Assembly: GCA_900545715.1 (NCBI GenBank)
Contig: URAJ01000003.1
Coordinates: forward strand, 58,649-122,648
Direction of reading: 5' to 3'
From: an uncultured Opitutales bacterium
Lineage (GTDB): Bacteria > Verrucomicrobiota > Verrucomicrobiia > Opitutales > Intestinicryptomonadaceae
Length of the DNA: 64,000 nucleotides
This document shows, in pieces, positions 9,502-18,250 of this stretch. The translations under genes and the position numbers were made by a program. Position 1 is the first letter of the stretch; each line of letters opens with the position of its first letter. A model generated the notes under the pieces. That model made no database searches and was not told the origin of the DNA. It saw only the letters and a list, made by a program, of their open reading frames with translations.

Positions 9502-9532
9502 AACCAAATGGTTTAATCATTTGGTTTGTCAA
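9502..9532 (-). promoter_or_regulatory. TetR operator abutting a -35 box
   Basis: AACCAAATG (9502-9510) and CATTTGGTT (9518-9526) form a perfect inverted repeat with a 7-base centre, the size of a TetR-family operator. On the minus strand TTGACA (9532-9527) lies directly next to it, so bound repressor would cover the promoter core. A good -10 box at 17-base spacing was not found (ATTTGG), so the exact start of transcription is open. Confidence 0.7.
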
Positions 9533-9916
9533 GAATTTTCAGTTATTTTTTTATTTTTTTGTGCTTGCGGATTTTTGCCCCCAGGGAAACGCCCAGGGAA
9601 TACACACATATAACTCGTTTATATTTAATATATTAAAATAAATAGGCAAAAAAAATGGATAATTATTCAAATTAGGGGAAACCCTTTCGGAAACTTAAAA
9701 TAAAAATTTTGAAAGCTGCATTAGAAAAATACTGCAAAAAAAAATTGCCTTTTAAATGCAATAAATACCTGCGCGGACAGCACAAAATTTTTTCTTCAAC
9801 ACATAGTACATAGAAGAAAGTAGGTAAAATAAAATAGCCCGCGCAGATTTATGGAGGGGGCTTTTTCTTGACTTTTCTTTTCCTCGGCATTTTTTTTAAC
9901 CTACACACAAACGCAT
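9533..9916. other. AT-rich intergenic region between divergent units
   Basis: Very AT-rich DNA with A and T runs. No gene or convincing stem-loop is seen. A TTGACT at 9868-9873 could be the -35 box of the DUF1080 gene at 9917, with a weak TTTAAC at 9895-9900. Confidence 0.5.
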
Positions 9917-10924
9917 ATGAAATTAAGACTTCTACAATTGGCGGCGATTTTTATCGCAACTCCTTTCTTAACACTCGCAAAAGACCCGTTTGCAGGCTTT
10001 TACGAAGGAAAAATAACCGGGGCGAAATCCTATCCCCTGCAAGACTCCCCGGAAGTCTACGGCAGGGTTGTTAAAAACGCGGACGGAACGTATAAATTCG
10101 ACCTTCTCTCGGGCATTTTTGTGCGCTCGGAATCGCATTGCAGCGCCACAAATCTCTCCGCAAAAGACGGGAAAATCGAGCTTAAAAACACGAGCGGCGC
10201 AAACTTGACGGGCGAAATAACCCCGCAAACCGTCACGGCAAAGGGCACTATCGGCGGGAATCAAAAAGTCGAGCTGTCTTTGAAGCGCATGAACGTAAAA
10301 TCCCCGACGCTCGGACTGGAAGCCCCCGAAGGGGCAGTTGTGCTTTTTGACGGCAAAGATATGTCAAAATGGGTGCAGGCACATAACGGCTCCGAATGCG
10401 CATGGGAACTAAAAGACGGCGAAATGATTTCAAAGCCGCTAATGGTTGACGGCAAAAGGCGCGACGGCACAATACGCTCGAAAGGCAAGTTCGGGGCGTT
10501 CAGAATGCACCTTGAATTTAAAATCCCCCCGACCGGCCCCGGAAATTCGGGCGTGTACGTCGGCCCGTACGAAATTCAGGTACTCAACTCATTCGGGCGC
10601 GAGGGCTCTTGGTACGATTGCGGCTCGATTTACCGCCAGCACCCGCCGAAAGTAAACGCCTCCATCGAGCCCGAAGCGTGGCAGACCTACGACATCGAGT
10701 TCCACCCCGCAAAATTTGACGGAGACCGCCTCATAAGCCACCCGACCTTTACCGTTTACCACAACGGCGTGAGAATCCACAACGACGACCCCGTATATTA
10801 CGATACCCGCCTGCACCCGGCCCACGGCGCGAAATACCGCCACAAGCTCGCAAATTGGCCGATAGAGCTGCAAGACCACGGCAATCCCGTTTCGTACAGG
10901 AATATATGGATTCAAAATCTGTAA
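9917..10924 (+). CDS. Secreted DUF1080 (3-keto-disaccharide hydrolase-like) protein, paralogue 1
   Basis: A signal peptide (about residues 1-20, ending FLTLA) is followed by a family-specific N-terminal domain of about 110 residues (DPFAGFYEGKITGAKSYPL). The DUF1080 domain then begins at VLFDGKDMSKW and ends at SYRNIWIQ, as is usual for these concanavalin-like beta-sandwich proteins. GNSGVYVGPYEIQVLNSFG is the typical central block. Characterised members cleave 3-keto sugars; others are of unknown function. A second copy of the same architecture lies at 13962-14987. The stop overlaps the start of the next gene by 19 bases, so the two are translationally coupled. Confidence 0.85.
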   Translation: MKLRLLQLAAIFIATPFLTLAKDPFAGFYEGKITGAKSYPLQDSPEVYGRVVKNADGTYKFDLLSGIFVRSESHCSATNLSAKDGKIELKNTSGANLTGEITPQTVTAKGTIGGNQKVELSLKRMNVKSPTLGLEAPEGAVVLFDGKDMSKWVQAHNGSECAWELKDGEMISKPLMVDGKRRDGTIRSKGKFGAFRMHLEFKIPPTGPGNSGVYVGPYEIQVLNSFGREGSWYDCGSIYRQHPPKVNASIEPEAWQTYDIEFHPAKFDGDRLISHPTFTVYHNGVRIHNDDPVYYDTRLHPAHGAKYRHKLANWPIELQDHGNPVSYRNIWIQNL

Positions 10925-11736
10925 AAATAAAATCTTTTGCGGCGGCAACTTTTGCCGCCGCGCTCATTTCTGCGCAAGGCTCCGATATAGTCGCGCACCG
11001 CGGCGAAAATTCACAGGCGCCCGAAAATTCTATTCCCGCATTTGAGGCCGCATTTGCAAACGGCGCAAAATTTATCGAGGGCGACTTCTACCTTCTCGAA
11101 TGCGGAGAGATGATATGCCTGCACGGCCAGGGAGAACTCGAAAAGCTTGCGGGCATCAAGAAGCCGCTAATGAAGCTTAACAAGGACGATTTGCGTTCGA
11201 TAGACTTGGCGTCAGTTAAATTTAGGCATCTATCGCCGGTTAGGATACCGACTATAGCTGAAGTTTTCGCGGCAATTCCCGAGGGGAAATCGATTTTTTT
11301 TGAAATAAAAAACTATCCGAAAGGTTTTTTTGAGAAGCTCGAAGCTGAAAGGAAGGCTGCGGGCATTAGCGAAGAGCAAATATCGCTTATAGCATTCGAT
11401 TTCAACGCCCTCAAAGACGCAAAAGCCCGAAACCCGCGCTACAAATGCTACTTTTTGTACAATACAAAAAAGGTCGGAGAAAAAATCCCCCCGTCCGCCG
11501 ATGAAATCGCGGCCCGCGTTAAATCTGCAAACCTCGACGGAGTCGATGTTGCATGCTGGGGTATCGACAAAGACTATATTAGCGCGCTTAAATCCCGCGG
11601 GCTGTACGTCGCTGTCTGGACCGTAAACAACCCGAAGGATATGGAGAAATTCGTGGAATGGGGGGTTGATTCAATAACGACTGACAAGTGCGGCGATTTT
11701 ATAAAAATTCTATCTTCAAAACACTCCAAACCTTAA
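10906..11736 (+). CDS. Secreted glycerophosphodiester phosphodiesterase
   Basis: The ATG at 10906 is preferred because it gives a clean signal peptide (MDSKSVKIKSFAAATFAAAL, cleavage near SAQG); the frame is open further upstream but only inside the preceding gene. The GDPD motif AHRGENSQAPENS comes right after the signal peptide, followed by the metal ligands in EGDFYL and the catalytic histidine in CLHG. The TIM-barrel end is seen in DGVDVACWGIDKDYI and AVWTVNNPKDMEKFVEWGVDSITTD. The enzyme hydrolyses glycerophosphodiesters to glycerol-3-phosphate and an alcohol, here in the periplasm or outside. Its overlap with the DUF1080 gene suggests one transcript. Length (276 residues) is normal. Confidence 0.88.
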   Translation: MDSKSVKIKSFAAATFAAALISAQGSDIVAHRGENSQAPENSIPAFEAAFANGAKFIEGDFYLLECGEMICLHGQGELEKLAGIKKPLMKLNKDDLRSIDLASVKFRHLSPVRIPTIAEVFAAIPEGKSIFFEIKNYPKGFFEKLEAERKAAGISEEQISLIAFDFNALKDAKARNPRYKCYFLYNTKKVGEKIPPSADEIAARVKSANLDGVDVACWGIDKDYISALKSRGLYVAVWTVNNPKDMEKFVEWGVDSITTDKCGDFIKILSSKHSKP

Positions 11737-12036
11737 TCGGCACTGCACTTTTATCGGAGAGAACCCCGTTTTAAGGATTTATTTTTTTGTGGGAAATAGA
11801 ATCTTTAAAGTCCGCAAAAAGCTTCCCGCCATTTAAATTTTGCCCGAAAGTTTTTATAAAAATTTGCAGACGGCCCGTCTCCCAACTTGCGGGAAATTTT
11901 TAAATTATTTAGAATACCGAGCAAAAAAGTTGCGTACAACGCTAATAAACGGGAAACTAAATCACACAATATATTCTACAATAATCACTAAGAGAACTAA
12001 ACTAAAAACTATCCCCATCACTCCATAAAAAAAAAT
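11737..12036. other. Intergenic region upstream of guaB
   Basis: AT-rich stretch of 300 bases. I see no gene, no clear terminator for the phosphodiesterase gene and no purine-type riboswitch. Confidence 0.4.
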
Positions 12037-12063
12037 TTGACAACCCCTCAAATTGAGTCTAAC
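12037..12063 (+). promoter_or_regulatory. Candidate guaB promoter
   Basis: A consensus -35 box TTGACA (12037-12042) is followed by a weak -10 box TCTAAC (12058-12063) at 15-base spacing, 25 bases before the chosen guaB start. Confidence 0.4.
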
Positions 12064-12088
12064 CCACGTAGGGGAAAATCCACCGATT

Positions 12089-13645
12089 ATGAACAATAGC
12101 ATTGACGAAACATTCTTTCTTAACGCCGACGCGTTTTTCGCCCAAAACGCGGCATTCGGTTTAACTTACGACGACGTGTCGCTCGCGACGCAATACTCCG
12201 ATATTCTACCGCGCCAGACGCGCCTGGACACTTCTATTTCAGATAAAGTATCGCTGGCGCTTCCCATAATTTCCTCGGACATGGATACCGTCACAGAGTC
12301 GCAGATGGCGATAGGAATGGCGCTCAATGGCGGCCTTGGGCTGATACATTGCAATATGTCGCAAAAGGAGCAGCAAGTCGAGGTCGCTCGCGTAAAAAAT
12401 TACATACACGGGCTGATACAGGAGCCGATAAAAGTATCGCCTGAAATGCATATCGGCGATGTCCTAAAACTTGTAGCAGATAAGAATTTTAGGTTCAGAA
12501 CCTTCCCCGTTGTTGACTCATCAAACAAGCTCGTGGGACTTCTGCCCGGAAGCATTGTAAAGGACCGCTACGCCGCCCTTCCCGTTTCGCGCGCTATGAC
12601 CCCCCGCAAAGACGTCTTCACTGTCGACCAGAAGGACCTCGGCTCCGATCCCATAGCAGTAGCCGACGCATTTTTCGACAAGCACTTCGGCGTGCATAAG
12701 CTCCTTGTGGTGGATTCCGACGATAAGCTTCGCGGGCTCTTTACTTTAAGCGATATCGAGCGCATCTCCGACGAGCGCTCCTCACCCCAGAAAAACGCCC
12801 GCGACTCAAAGTTCCGCCTCTTGTGCGGAGCCTCTATTGCGCTAATGCGCAAGCCCGACGGCTCGCTCGACCTCGAAAGCATAATATCGCACGTCGGCAA
12901 GCTCGTGGACGAGGGGCTCGACGTCGCCGCCGTTTCCACAGCCCACGGCTTTACGCTCGGCGTTGGAACAGCCGTAAAGGAAATCCGCAAGGCATTCCCG
13001 GAAATTACGATAATCGGAGGGAATGTGACGAACGCCGCAGGGGTAGAATACCTCGCAGAATGCGGCGCGGACGCAATAAAAATCGGACAGGGGCCGGGCT
13101 CGATTTGCACAACGCGCATGGTGGCGGGCGTTGGCATTCCGCAGCTTACTGCGCTCTACGTTTGCTCCAAGCAGGCGAGAAAGCTCGGTGTGCGCACGAT
13201 TGCCGACGGCGGCATAACCAAGAGCGGCGACATGGTAAAGGCGCTCACCCTCGCCGACGCCATGATATGCGGCGGGCTGTTGGCAGGCTGCCCAGAGGCG
13301 CCCGGACAGGTCATGGAAATAAACGGCAAGATGTACAAGCAGTACCGCGGCATGGGAAGCCTTTCCGCAATGAAGGCAGGCAGCGCCGCGAGATACGGGC
13401 ACGATTTCAAGGTAAAAAGCGACAAAATTACCGCCGAAGGCGTCGAGGCACTCAAAGAGGTCTCTATGTCGCTCGACAGTGTTTTGATGCAGTTTGTAGG
13501 CGGAATACAAAGCGGCATGGGGTATCTCGGCGCGGCGGATCTGCCGGCATTGAGGGCGAACGCAAGGTACATACGCGTGACAGGCGCGGGCCAGCGCGAA
13601 TCCGCCCCGCACGACGTTATTGAAATCAAGCAGCCAAAAAAATAA
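12089..13645 (+). CDS. guaB: Inosine-5'-monophosphate dehydrogenase
   Basis: Oxidises IMP to XMP with NAD+, the first committed step of GMP synthesis. The ATG at 12089 is preferred over an in-frame TTG at 12053. The protein (518 residues) has the TIM barrel interrupted by two CBS domains (about residues 110-230). The catalytic loop GPGSICTTR with its cysteine is present, as are GGNV and the phosphate-binding [11 protein letters not shown]. The flap region reads YRGMGS and, nearer the C-terminus, SAARYG. A strong terminator follows at 13661, so the gene is probably transcribed alone. Confidence 0.96.
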   Translation: MNNSIDETFFLNADAFFAQNAAFGLTYDDVSLATQYSDILPRQTRLDTSISDKVSLALPIISSDMDTVTESQMAIGMALNGGLGLIHCNMSQKEQQVEVARVKNYIHGLIQEPIKVSPEMHIGDVLKLVADKNFRFRTFPVVDSSNKLVGLLPGSIVKDRYAALPVSRAMTPRKDVFTVDQKDLGSDPIAVADAFFDKHFGVHKLLVVDSDDKLRGLFTLSDIERISDERSSPQKNARDSKFRLLCGASIALMRKPDGSLDLESIISHVGKLVDEGLDVAAVSTAHGFTLGVGTAVKEIRKAFPEITIIGGNVTNAAGVEYLAECGADAIKIGQGPGSICTTRMVAGVGIPQLTALYVCSKQARKLGVRTIADGGITKSGDMVKALTLADAMICGGLLAGCPEAPGQVMEINGKMYKQYRGMGSLSAMKAGSAARYGHDFKVKSDKITAEGVEALKEVSMSLDSVLMQFVGGIQSGMGYLGAADLPALRANARYIRVTGAGQRESAPHDVIEIKQPKK

Positions 13646-13660
13646 AAGTATTCTGCAAAA

Positions 13661-13694
13661 AAGCCCGAAGTTTTCAGCTTCGGGCTTTTTTTTG
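13661..13694 (+). terminator. guaB terminator
   Basis: AAGCCCGAAG (13661-13670) and CTTCGGGCTT (13678-13687) form a 10-bp stem with a 7-base loop, followed by a run of T. Confidence 0.92.
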
Positions 13695-13903
13695 GACTGC
13701 GGAAAATCCGTATTGGTTTTGCGCTTTTATTAAGTCTATTACAGGCGAGAGATTGCCACATAAGCGGCGCGCTGAAATGCCGTTTTACGCGGGCGCTGTA
13801 CAAAGTACAGCGTGCTAAATAAATTTATCCCGATAAAATTTTGCGGGGCCCTGAAATTTTTAACATCCGCACAATTCGGGAATTTTCAAATAAAGCAAGC
13901 CGC
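13695..13903. other. Convergent intergenic spacer
   Basis: Sequence between two facing terminators. No gene or further structure was recognised. Confidence 0.5.
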
Positions 13904-13933
13904 AAAAAAAACGGAGGCGACCATGCGCCTCCG
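13904..13933 (-). terminator. Terminator of the second DUF1080 gene
   Basis: Read on the minus strand, CGGAGGCG and CGCCTCCG (13933-13926 and 13919-13912) pair perfectly around a 6-base loop, followed by eight T residues (A run 13904-13911 on the plus strand). Confidence 0.9.
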
Positions 13934-13961
13934 CTATAAGAAAAAAATTTCAGTTTAAAAA

Positions 13962-14987
13962 TCAGAGCGGCTGAACCCAGATGTTTCTGTAAGCAACCTT
14001 GTTGGAGTGGTCTTGCAGGTTGAGCTTTATTCCGTTTCTGGGGTGCTTAAAGTTTGCGAAGCTGCGCGGGCCGATGCTCGTGCAAGAATATACCGGCGTA
14101 TCCTTTTGAACGAGAACTCCGTTGAGGTAAACCGTGAATTTCGGGTATTCAACAAGATTGTCGCCGTCGAATTTTGCGGGATGGTATTCGATATCGTAGG
14201 TCTGCCAAGCTTCGGGTTCGAGAGAGGCGTTTACATACGGAGGATGCATGCGGTATATGGAGCCACATTCGTCCCAATAACCCTCGGCTCCGAAGGAGTC
14301 GAGAACTTGCACTTCATAGGGCCCGAAAATTACGCCGGAATTTCCCCTGCCCTGTGTGCGCGCCACACCGTACTCTGCCGGAGTTTTAAATTCGAGATGC
14401 AGGCGTATAGCGTCAAACGACTGCTTCGTGCGGATAGTTCCGCCCAAGTGCTTTCCGTTTTTATCCTTTCCGCCGCCCGTGACAATCATTGCGCCGTCCT
14501 TTATCTGCCAGTGCGCGGGGCCTTCGCCGGCAGTGCGCTCAAATGCGGACAAGTCTTTTCCGTCAAAGAGAACTATCGCACCCATCGGCGGCTTTTTGCC
14601 GAGAGTCGGGGGGACGATATTCATCCTTTTCAGGGAAATTTTTGCGGGCTTGCCGTTGTAAGTCACATCGGCGTCGATTTTCTGGGGGGTTATCTTGCCG
14701 TTGAGTTTTAGATTTCCCGCGTCTTTTAAAATTATCTCGTTGTTTTCCGCGGAGAGAGAATCGACAATCGTGTGCGGTTCGGCGCGCGCCATAATCTGCG
14801 AAAGCAGTTTCAGCCTATACCCGTTGGGGCCCCTGTAAACTTCAGAGAACAAGTCCGGGAAGTTGCCGAGCGGATAGCCCTTGGCGCCGATAATCTCGCC
14901 CTGATAAAACCCTACAAAAGGATCTTTTTGGGCGAATCCGGTTAAAGTTAAAAGTGAAGCAAGCAAGCAAAATAAAAACTTTTTCAT
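13962..14987 (-). CDS. Secreted DUF1080 (3-keto-disaccharide hydrolase-like) protein, paralogue 2
   Basis: 341 residues with a signal peptide (about 1-19, LTLTGFA) and the same two-part layout as the protein at 9917-10924: an N-terminal block starting DPFVGFYQGEIIGAKGYPLG and a DUF1080 domain starting at VLFDGKDLSAFE. Shared landmarks are RGNSGVIFGPYEVQVLDSFG, then EPEAWQTYDIEYHPAKFDGD and the end YRNIWVQPL. The two are clearly paralogues that have diverged a good deal. It stands alone on the minus strand with its own terminator. The family acts on keto-sugars or related glycosides in studied cases; the substrate here is unknown. Confidence 0.85.
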   Translation of the reverse strand: MKKFLFCLLASLLTLTGFAQKDPFVGFYQGEIIGAKGYPLGNFPDLFSEVYRGPNGYRLKLLSQIMARAEPHTIVDSLSAENNEIILKDAGNLKLNGKITPQKIDADVTYNGKPAKISLKRMNIVPPTLGKKPPMGAIVLFDGKDLSAFERTAGEGPAHWQIKDGAMIVTGGGKDKNGKHLGGTIRTKQSFDAIRLHLEFKTPAEYGVARTQGRGNSGVIFGPYEVQVLDSFGAEGYWDECGSIYRMHPPYVNASLEPEAWQTYDIEYHPAKFDGDNLVEYPKFTVYLNGVLVQKDTPVYSCTSIGPRSFANFKHPRNGIKLNLQDHSNKVAYRNIWVQPL

Positions 14988-15370
14988 AAGCGAAAAAGCT
15001 TATGTTAATTCGCGCTTTCGTCAATATTTTCTTTGACGATTTGCTAAAAACGCGCCGGACATTTTAAGCCGATAATCCGCAAAATGAGCGCATTATTCTA
15101 CTGTTATTGGGAAAATAAAAAACGAATTTTGGACGTTTGATAAACTTTTTCGCGCTTTACAAAGCCTATGGGAAAGTGGAAATTTTAGCCAAAAAGCAGA
15201 AAGCCTATTTTTTGGGGATAAATTGCGGGCGCTTAAAATCCGCCAAAAAGCCCACGCAAAAATTAGCCGCGCAATTTCACCTAAAACAATGCAGCTTGCA
15301 AATACGCCCCCCCAAAAAAGCATCACAAACTTTTAAAAATTTCCGCGTTCGCAATAAGTATTATAAGAAA
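14988..15370. other. Intergenic region, no gene seen
   Basis: Between the DUF1080 gene and the thrS 3'-end copy. A 77-codon minus-strand frame (15093-15326) exists but has no ribosome-binding site and no family-like features, so it is not annotated. Confidence 0.4.
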
Positions 15371-15491
15371 AAATCCGTCGGGAAGCACGCGCTTGCGGGC
15401 GTCCTCCAATATCAGCGCCTCAGCCCCGTCCGCGCTTTTTGCTCCCTCAAACTCTTTGCGTATTCTGCTTCTCACAGACACCGCTCCCGCC
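15371..15491 (-). repeat. Stray copy of the 3' end of thrS
   Basis: These 121 bases match 15640-15760, the last coding part of thrS, with only five differences (about 96% identity), 269 bases away and in the same orientation. The copied frame still reads SVRSRIRKEF and RKRVLPDGF before running into other sequence. It lies beyond the thrS terminator, so it is not part of the gene. Confidence 0.9.
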
Positions 15492-15562
15492 GACTATCCG
15501 CGCCGCGAAAGCGCGCATATTTAACACTTGCAATACACTTTTTAAAACGCCCAAGAAAATAC

Positions 15563-15604
15563 AAAAAAATGCCGCAGCCCGAAAAACATTCCAAGCCGCG
15601 GCAT
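15563..15604 (-). terminator. thrS terminator
   Basis: On the minus strand ATGCCGC (15604-15598) pairs with GCGGCAT (15575-15569), with extra pairing possible inside the loop, and seven T residues follow. Confidence 0.8.
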
Positions 15605-15630
15605 ATTCAATAAAAACAGGGCGCGCAAAA

Positions 15631-17463
15631 CTATTCGCCAAATCCGTCGGGAAGTACGCGCTTGCGGGCGTCCTCCAATATCAGCGCCTCAGCCTCGTCC
15701 GCGCTTCTTACTCCCTCGAACTCTTTGCGTATTCTGCTTCTCACAGACACCGCTCCCGCCTCAGCCTCTTTGCGGCCGACCACAAACATATGCGGAACCC
15801 TCTCGGTTTCTGCCTTGCGGATTTTTGCGCCGAGTTTTTCGTTGGAAGCGTCTATGCCTACGCGCACTCCGTCGTCGCGCAATTTTGCGTACAGCTTGTC
15901 CGCATAATCCATAACGTCCGCGCCGAGCGGAATTATCCTGACCTGCTCCGGAGCCAGCCACGTCGGGAAGTTGCCCGCGAAATGCTCTATCAATACTCCC
16001 GTAAAGCGTTCGAGAGAGCCGAACGGCGCGCGGTGTATCATTATCGGGCGGTGCGGCTTGTTGTCCTGCCCGATGTACGACAAGTCAAAGCGCTCCGGAA
16101 GGTTGTAGTCAACTTGCACAGTGCCAAGCTGCCACTCGCGGCCGATAACGTCTTTTACGACAAAGTCGATTTTCGGCCCGTAGAAAGCCGCCTCACCTAT
16201 CTCCTCAGTAAACGGAACACCGAGCCCGCGCGCGGCCTTGCGGATTGCGGCCTCGCTCTTTTCCCAATTCTCCTCGTCGCCGACGTATTTGTCGCTTGCG
16301 GGATCGCGCAGGGAAATTCTCACGCGGTATTCGTTCATGCCTATCGTCTTGAACACCGCCTTTACCAAGTCCAGGCAGCCCTGTATCTCGGAGTCGAGCT
16401 GTTCGGGGGTGCAGAAGATATGGGCGTCGTCCTGGGTAAAGCCGCGCACGCGCGTCATGCCGTTGAGCTCGCCGGACTGTTCCCATCTGTAAACATTGCC
16501 AAATTCTGCGAGCCTTACAGGAAGATCGCGGTATGAATGCGGGTCGCTCTTAAATATCTCCACATGGAACGGGCAGTTCATGGGTTTGAGCAAAAATCCC
16601 TCAACGTCGCCCGACTCGATTTTCTTTTCAAATTCCGCAACGTCGAGGTGCTCCTCCGCCATTTTCGCCAAATCCTCCCTCTCTACAATAGGCACGAACT
16701 GTGAGTCTTTGTAATACGGGAAGTGGCCGCTCGTGCGGAAGAGACCGAGCTTTCCGATGTGGGGAGTGAAAACCTGCTGGTAACCCTGCTTGCGCAAAAG
16801 TTCGAGAATAAAGTCCTGCAAGCTCTGGCGGAGTATCGCGCCCTTCGGTTTCCACAAGATAAGCCCCTGCCCGACTCTGTCAACTATCGTGAAAAGCCCG
16901 AGCTCCTTGCCGAGCTTGCGGTGGTCGCGCAGTTTCGCCTCCTCCATTTGCTTTAAGTAGTTTTCGAGCTCCTCTTTGGAGGCGAAAGCCGTTCCGTATA
17001 TGCGCTGGAGCTGCTTGTTTTTTTCGTCTCCGCGGTGGTATGCCCCCGCAACTGAAAGAAGTTTAAACGCCTTTATGCGGCCGGTGCAGTCGACGTGCGG
17101 GCCTGCGCAAAGGTCGCAAAATTCGCCGTTGCGGTACATCGTAATCTTTTCGCCCTCGGGAATGTCCGCGAGCCTTCCGAGTTTAAATTCCTCCTGCCCC
17201 GAATCTCTTATGGCTTTTTCGGCGGCGGCGCGGTCGAGCTCTATTCTCTCAAATTTTTGGTTCTCGGAGATGATTTTTTTCATCTCGGCCTCGATTTTTG
17301 CGAGGTCTTCGCTTGTGAACTTGTGCTCCAAATCAAAATCGTAGTAGAAGCCGTTTTCGGTCGCAGGACCGATATCGAGCTTTGCGTCGGGGAAAAGGCG
17401 CAATACGGCCGTCGCCAAAACGTGCGAGGCGCTGTGTCTTATTTTCAGTAGGTCTTCATTCAT
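15631..17463 (-). CDS. thrS: Threonyl-tRNA synthetase lacking the TGS domain
   Basis: Charges tRNA-Thr. The 610-residue protein begins almost directly with the editing domain: the HxxxH motif is at residues 10-14 (HSASH) and the matching CAGPH lies near residue 120. The usual N-terminal TGS domain of about 60 residues is missing, and no in-frame coding sequence for it is seen upstream. The class II core is intact: motif 2 and the zinc ligands are seen in MNCPFH, DDAHIF and IEHFAGNFP. The anticodon-binding domain closes the protein (VRIIPLGADVMDYADKLY). A linker of about 30 residues precedes KPMNCPFH. The 3' end is duplicated downstream. Confidence 0.95.
   Translation of the reverse strand: MNEDLLKIRHSASHVLATAVLRLFPDAKLDIGPATENGFYYDFDLEHKFTSEDLAKIEAEMKKIISENQKFERIELDRAAAEKAIRDSGQEEFKLGRLADIPEGEKITMYRNGEFCDLCAGPHVDCTGRIKAFKLLSVAGAYHRGDEKNKQLQRIYGTAFASKEELENYLKQMEEAKLRDHRKLGKELGLFTIVDRVGQGLILWKPKGAILRQSLQDFILELLRKQGYQQVFTPHIGKLGLFRTSGHFPYYKDSQFVPIVEREDLAKMAEEHLDVAEFEKKIESGDVEGFLLKPMNCPFHVEIFKSDPHSYRDLPVRLAEFGNVYRWEQSGELNGMTRVRGFTQDDAHIFCTPEQLDSEIQGCLDLVKAVFKTIGMNEYRVRISLRDPASDKYVGDEENWEKSEAAIRKAARGLGVPFTEEIGEAAFYGPKIDFVVKDVIGREWQLGTVQVDYNLPERFDLSYIGQDNKPHRPIMIHRAPFGSLERFTGVLIEHFAGNFPTWLAPEQVRIIPLGADVMDYADKLYAKLRDDGVRVGIDASNEKLGAKIRKAETERVPHMFVVGRKEAEAGAVSVRSRIRKEFEGVRSADEAEALILEDARKRVLPDGFGE
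15640..15760 (-). repeat. Parent segment of the duplicated thrS 3' end
   Basis: Part of the thrS coding region that is present a second time at 15371-15491. It starts 9 bases inside the stop codon end of the gene and covers the last 40 or so codons. Confidence 0.9.
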
Positions 17464-17478
17464 GATTGTTTTCCTTTC

Positions 17479-17512
17479 GGCGGATATTTTATTTTTGTAA
17501 GAAAAATCCGCC
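17479..17512 (-). promoter_or_regulatory. Stem-loop in the thrS leader
   Basis: On the minus strand GGCGGAT (17512-17506) pairs with ATCCGCC (17485-17479); inside, runs of T and A can extend the stem around a short CTTAC loop. It ends next to AAAGGA (17477-17472), the probable ribosome-binding site of thrS. It may control translation, as leader structures do in other thrS genes, but I see no threonine anticodon mimic. Confidence 0.45.
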
Positions 17513-17523
17513 CTAAAAGTCAG

Positions 17524-17554
17524 ATAATACTGGATTTCGTCCGCTAAATGTAAA
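17524..17554 (-). promoter_or_regulatory. Candidate thrS promoter
   Basis: Minus-strand TTTACA (17554-17549) and TATTAT (17529-17524) are separated by 19 bases (18 if the first box is shifted by one). The resulting transcript would begin just before the leader stem-loop. Confidence 0.4.
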
Positions 17555-17595
17555 GTTTTTTTAAATCAAAATGGGTCCGCAAGGGAAAATTCCCG

Positions 17596-18246
17596 CTATC
17601 CGACAGCTTCAATTACCGTTTCCGCAACCATTGAAAGGCCGACAGCCGCAAACACGAAAACGCGCGCGTATTTCATAAAGACCCAAAATTTCTTCGATCT
17701 CAACAGCTCCGCGAACTTTGCTGCGAGTACCGCAACCAACGACAAAAGCGGAAGTGCCGTAAGCATAAAAAGCGCCCCCAACACGGCGGTCTGAATCCAC
17801 ACCGGCAGCCCCCCGGGGGTTATAAACTGCGGAATAAACGAAAGAAAAAATATTATCACTTTTGGATTGGACACATTCATTATGAATCCGCGCGCAAAAA
17901 TGCGCCTTCCAGCGAGCCCGCTACCGCCGCACTTGAAGTCGGCGTCAATCGTCTCGCTCGATATTTTTTCAAGCCACGCCCCGCGCGCGAGCCAAAGCAA
18001 ATACGCCGCCCCCGCAAGCCTCACCGCCGAGAACGCCGCTGGGCTCGCCGCAATGGCAATCGCCACTCCGCTTACGCACAGACATGTGTGCACTATGACC
18101 CCAGAACATAAACCGCACGCGAGCGTAATGCCGGTGCGCGTTCCTTTTGCAAGGCTTTCGGTTATCACAAAAAGTATGTCCGGGCCCGGCATAAATACGA
18201 GAGCCGCGCAGGCTAAGATATATGCAACTATTATTGAAATATCCAT
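17596..18246 (-). CDS. LysE/RhtB family amino acid exporter
   Basis: 216 residues with about six hydrophobic segments. The N-terminal block (ALVFMPGPDILFVITESLAKGTRTGI) is the signature of LysE/RhtB exporters, which move amino acids or homoserine lactone-like compounds out of the cell. The middle motif GFIMNVSNPKVIIFFLSFIPQF is also family-typical. The start lies 4 bases after the stop of the GH20 gene, so it is the last gene of a three-gene unit DUF1015-GH20-LysE. Confidence 0.9.
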   Translation of the reverse strand: MDISIIVAYILACAALVFMPGPDILFVITESLAKGTRTGITLACGLCSGVIVHTCLCVSGVAIAIAASPAAFSAVRLAGAAYLLWLARGAWLEKISSETIDADFKCGGSGLAGRRIFARGFIMNVSNPKVIIFFLSFIPQFITPGGLPVWIQTAVLGALFMLTALPLLSLVAVLAAKFAELLRSKKFWVFMKYARVFVFAAVGLSMVAETVIEAVG

Positions 18247-18250
18247 ATCC

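Noticed and set aside
15093..15326. 77-codon minus-strand frame downstream of the thrS copy
   Set aside because: No ribosome site, composition unlike neighbours, no recognised pattern.
15439..16536. Long plus-strand frame opposite thrS
   Set aside because: Complement of a conserved gene; GC-rich third positions keep the opposite strand open.
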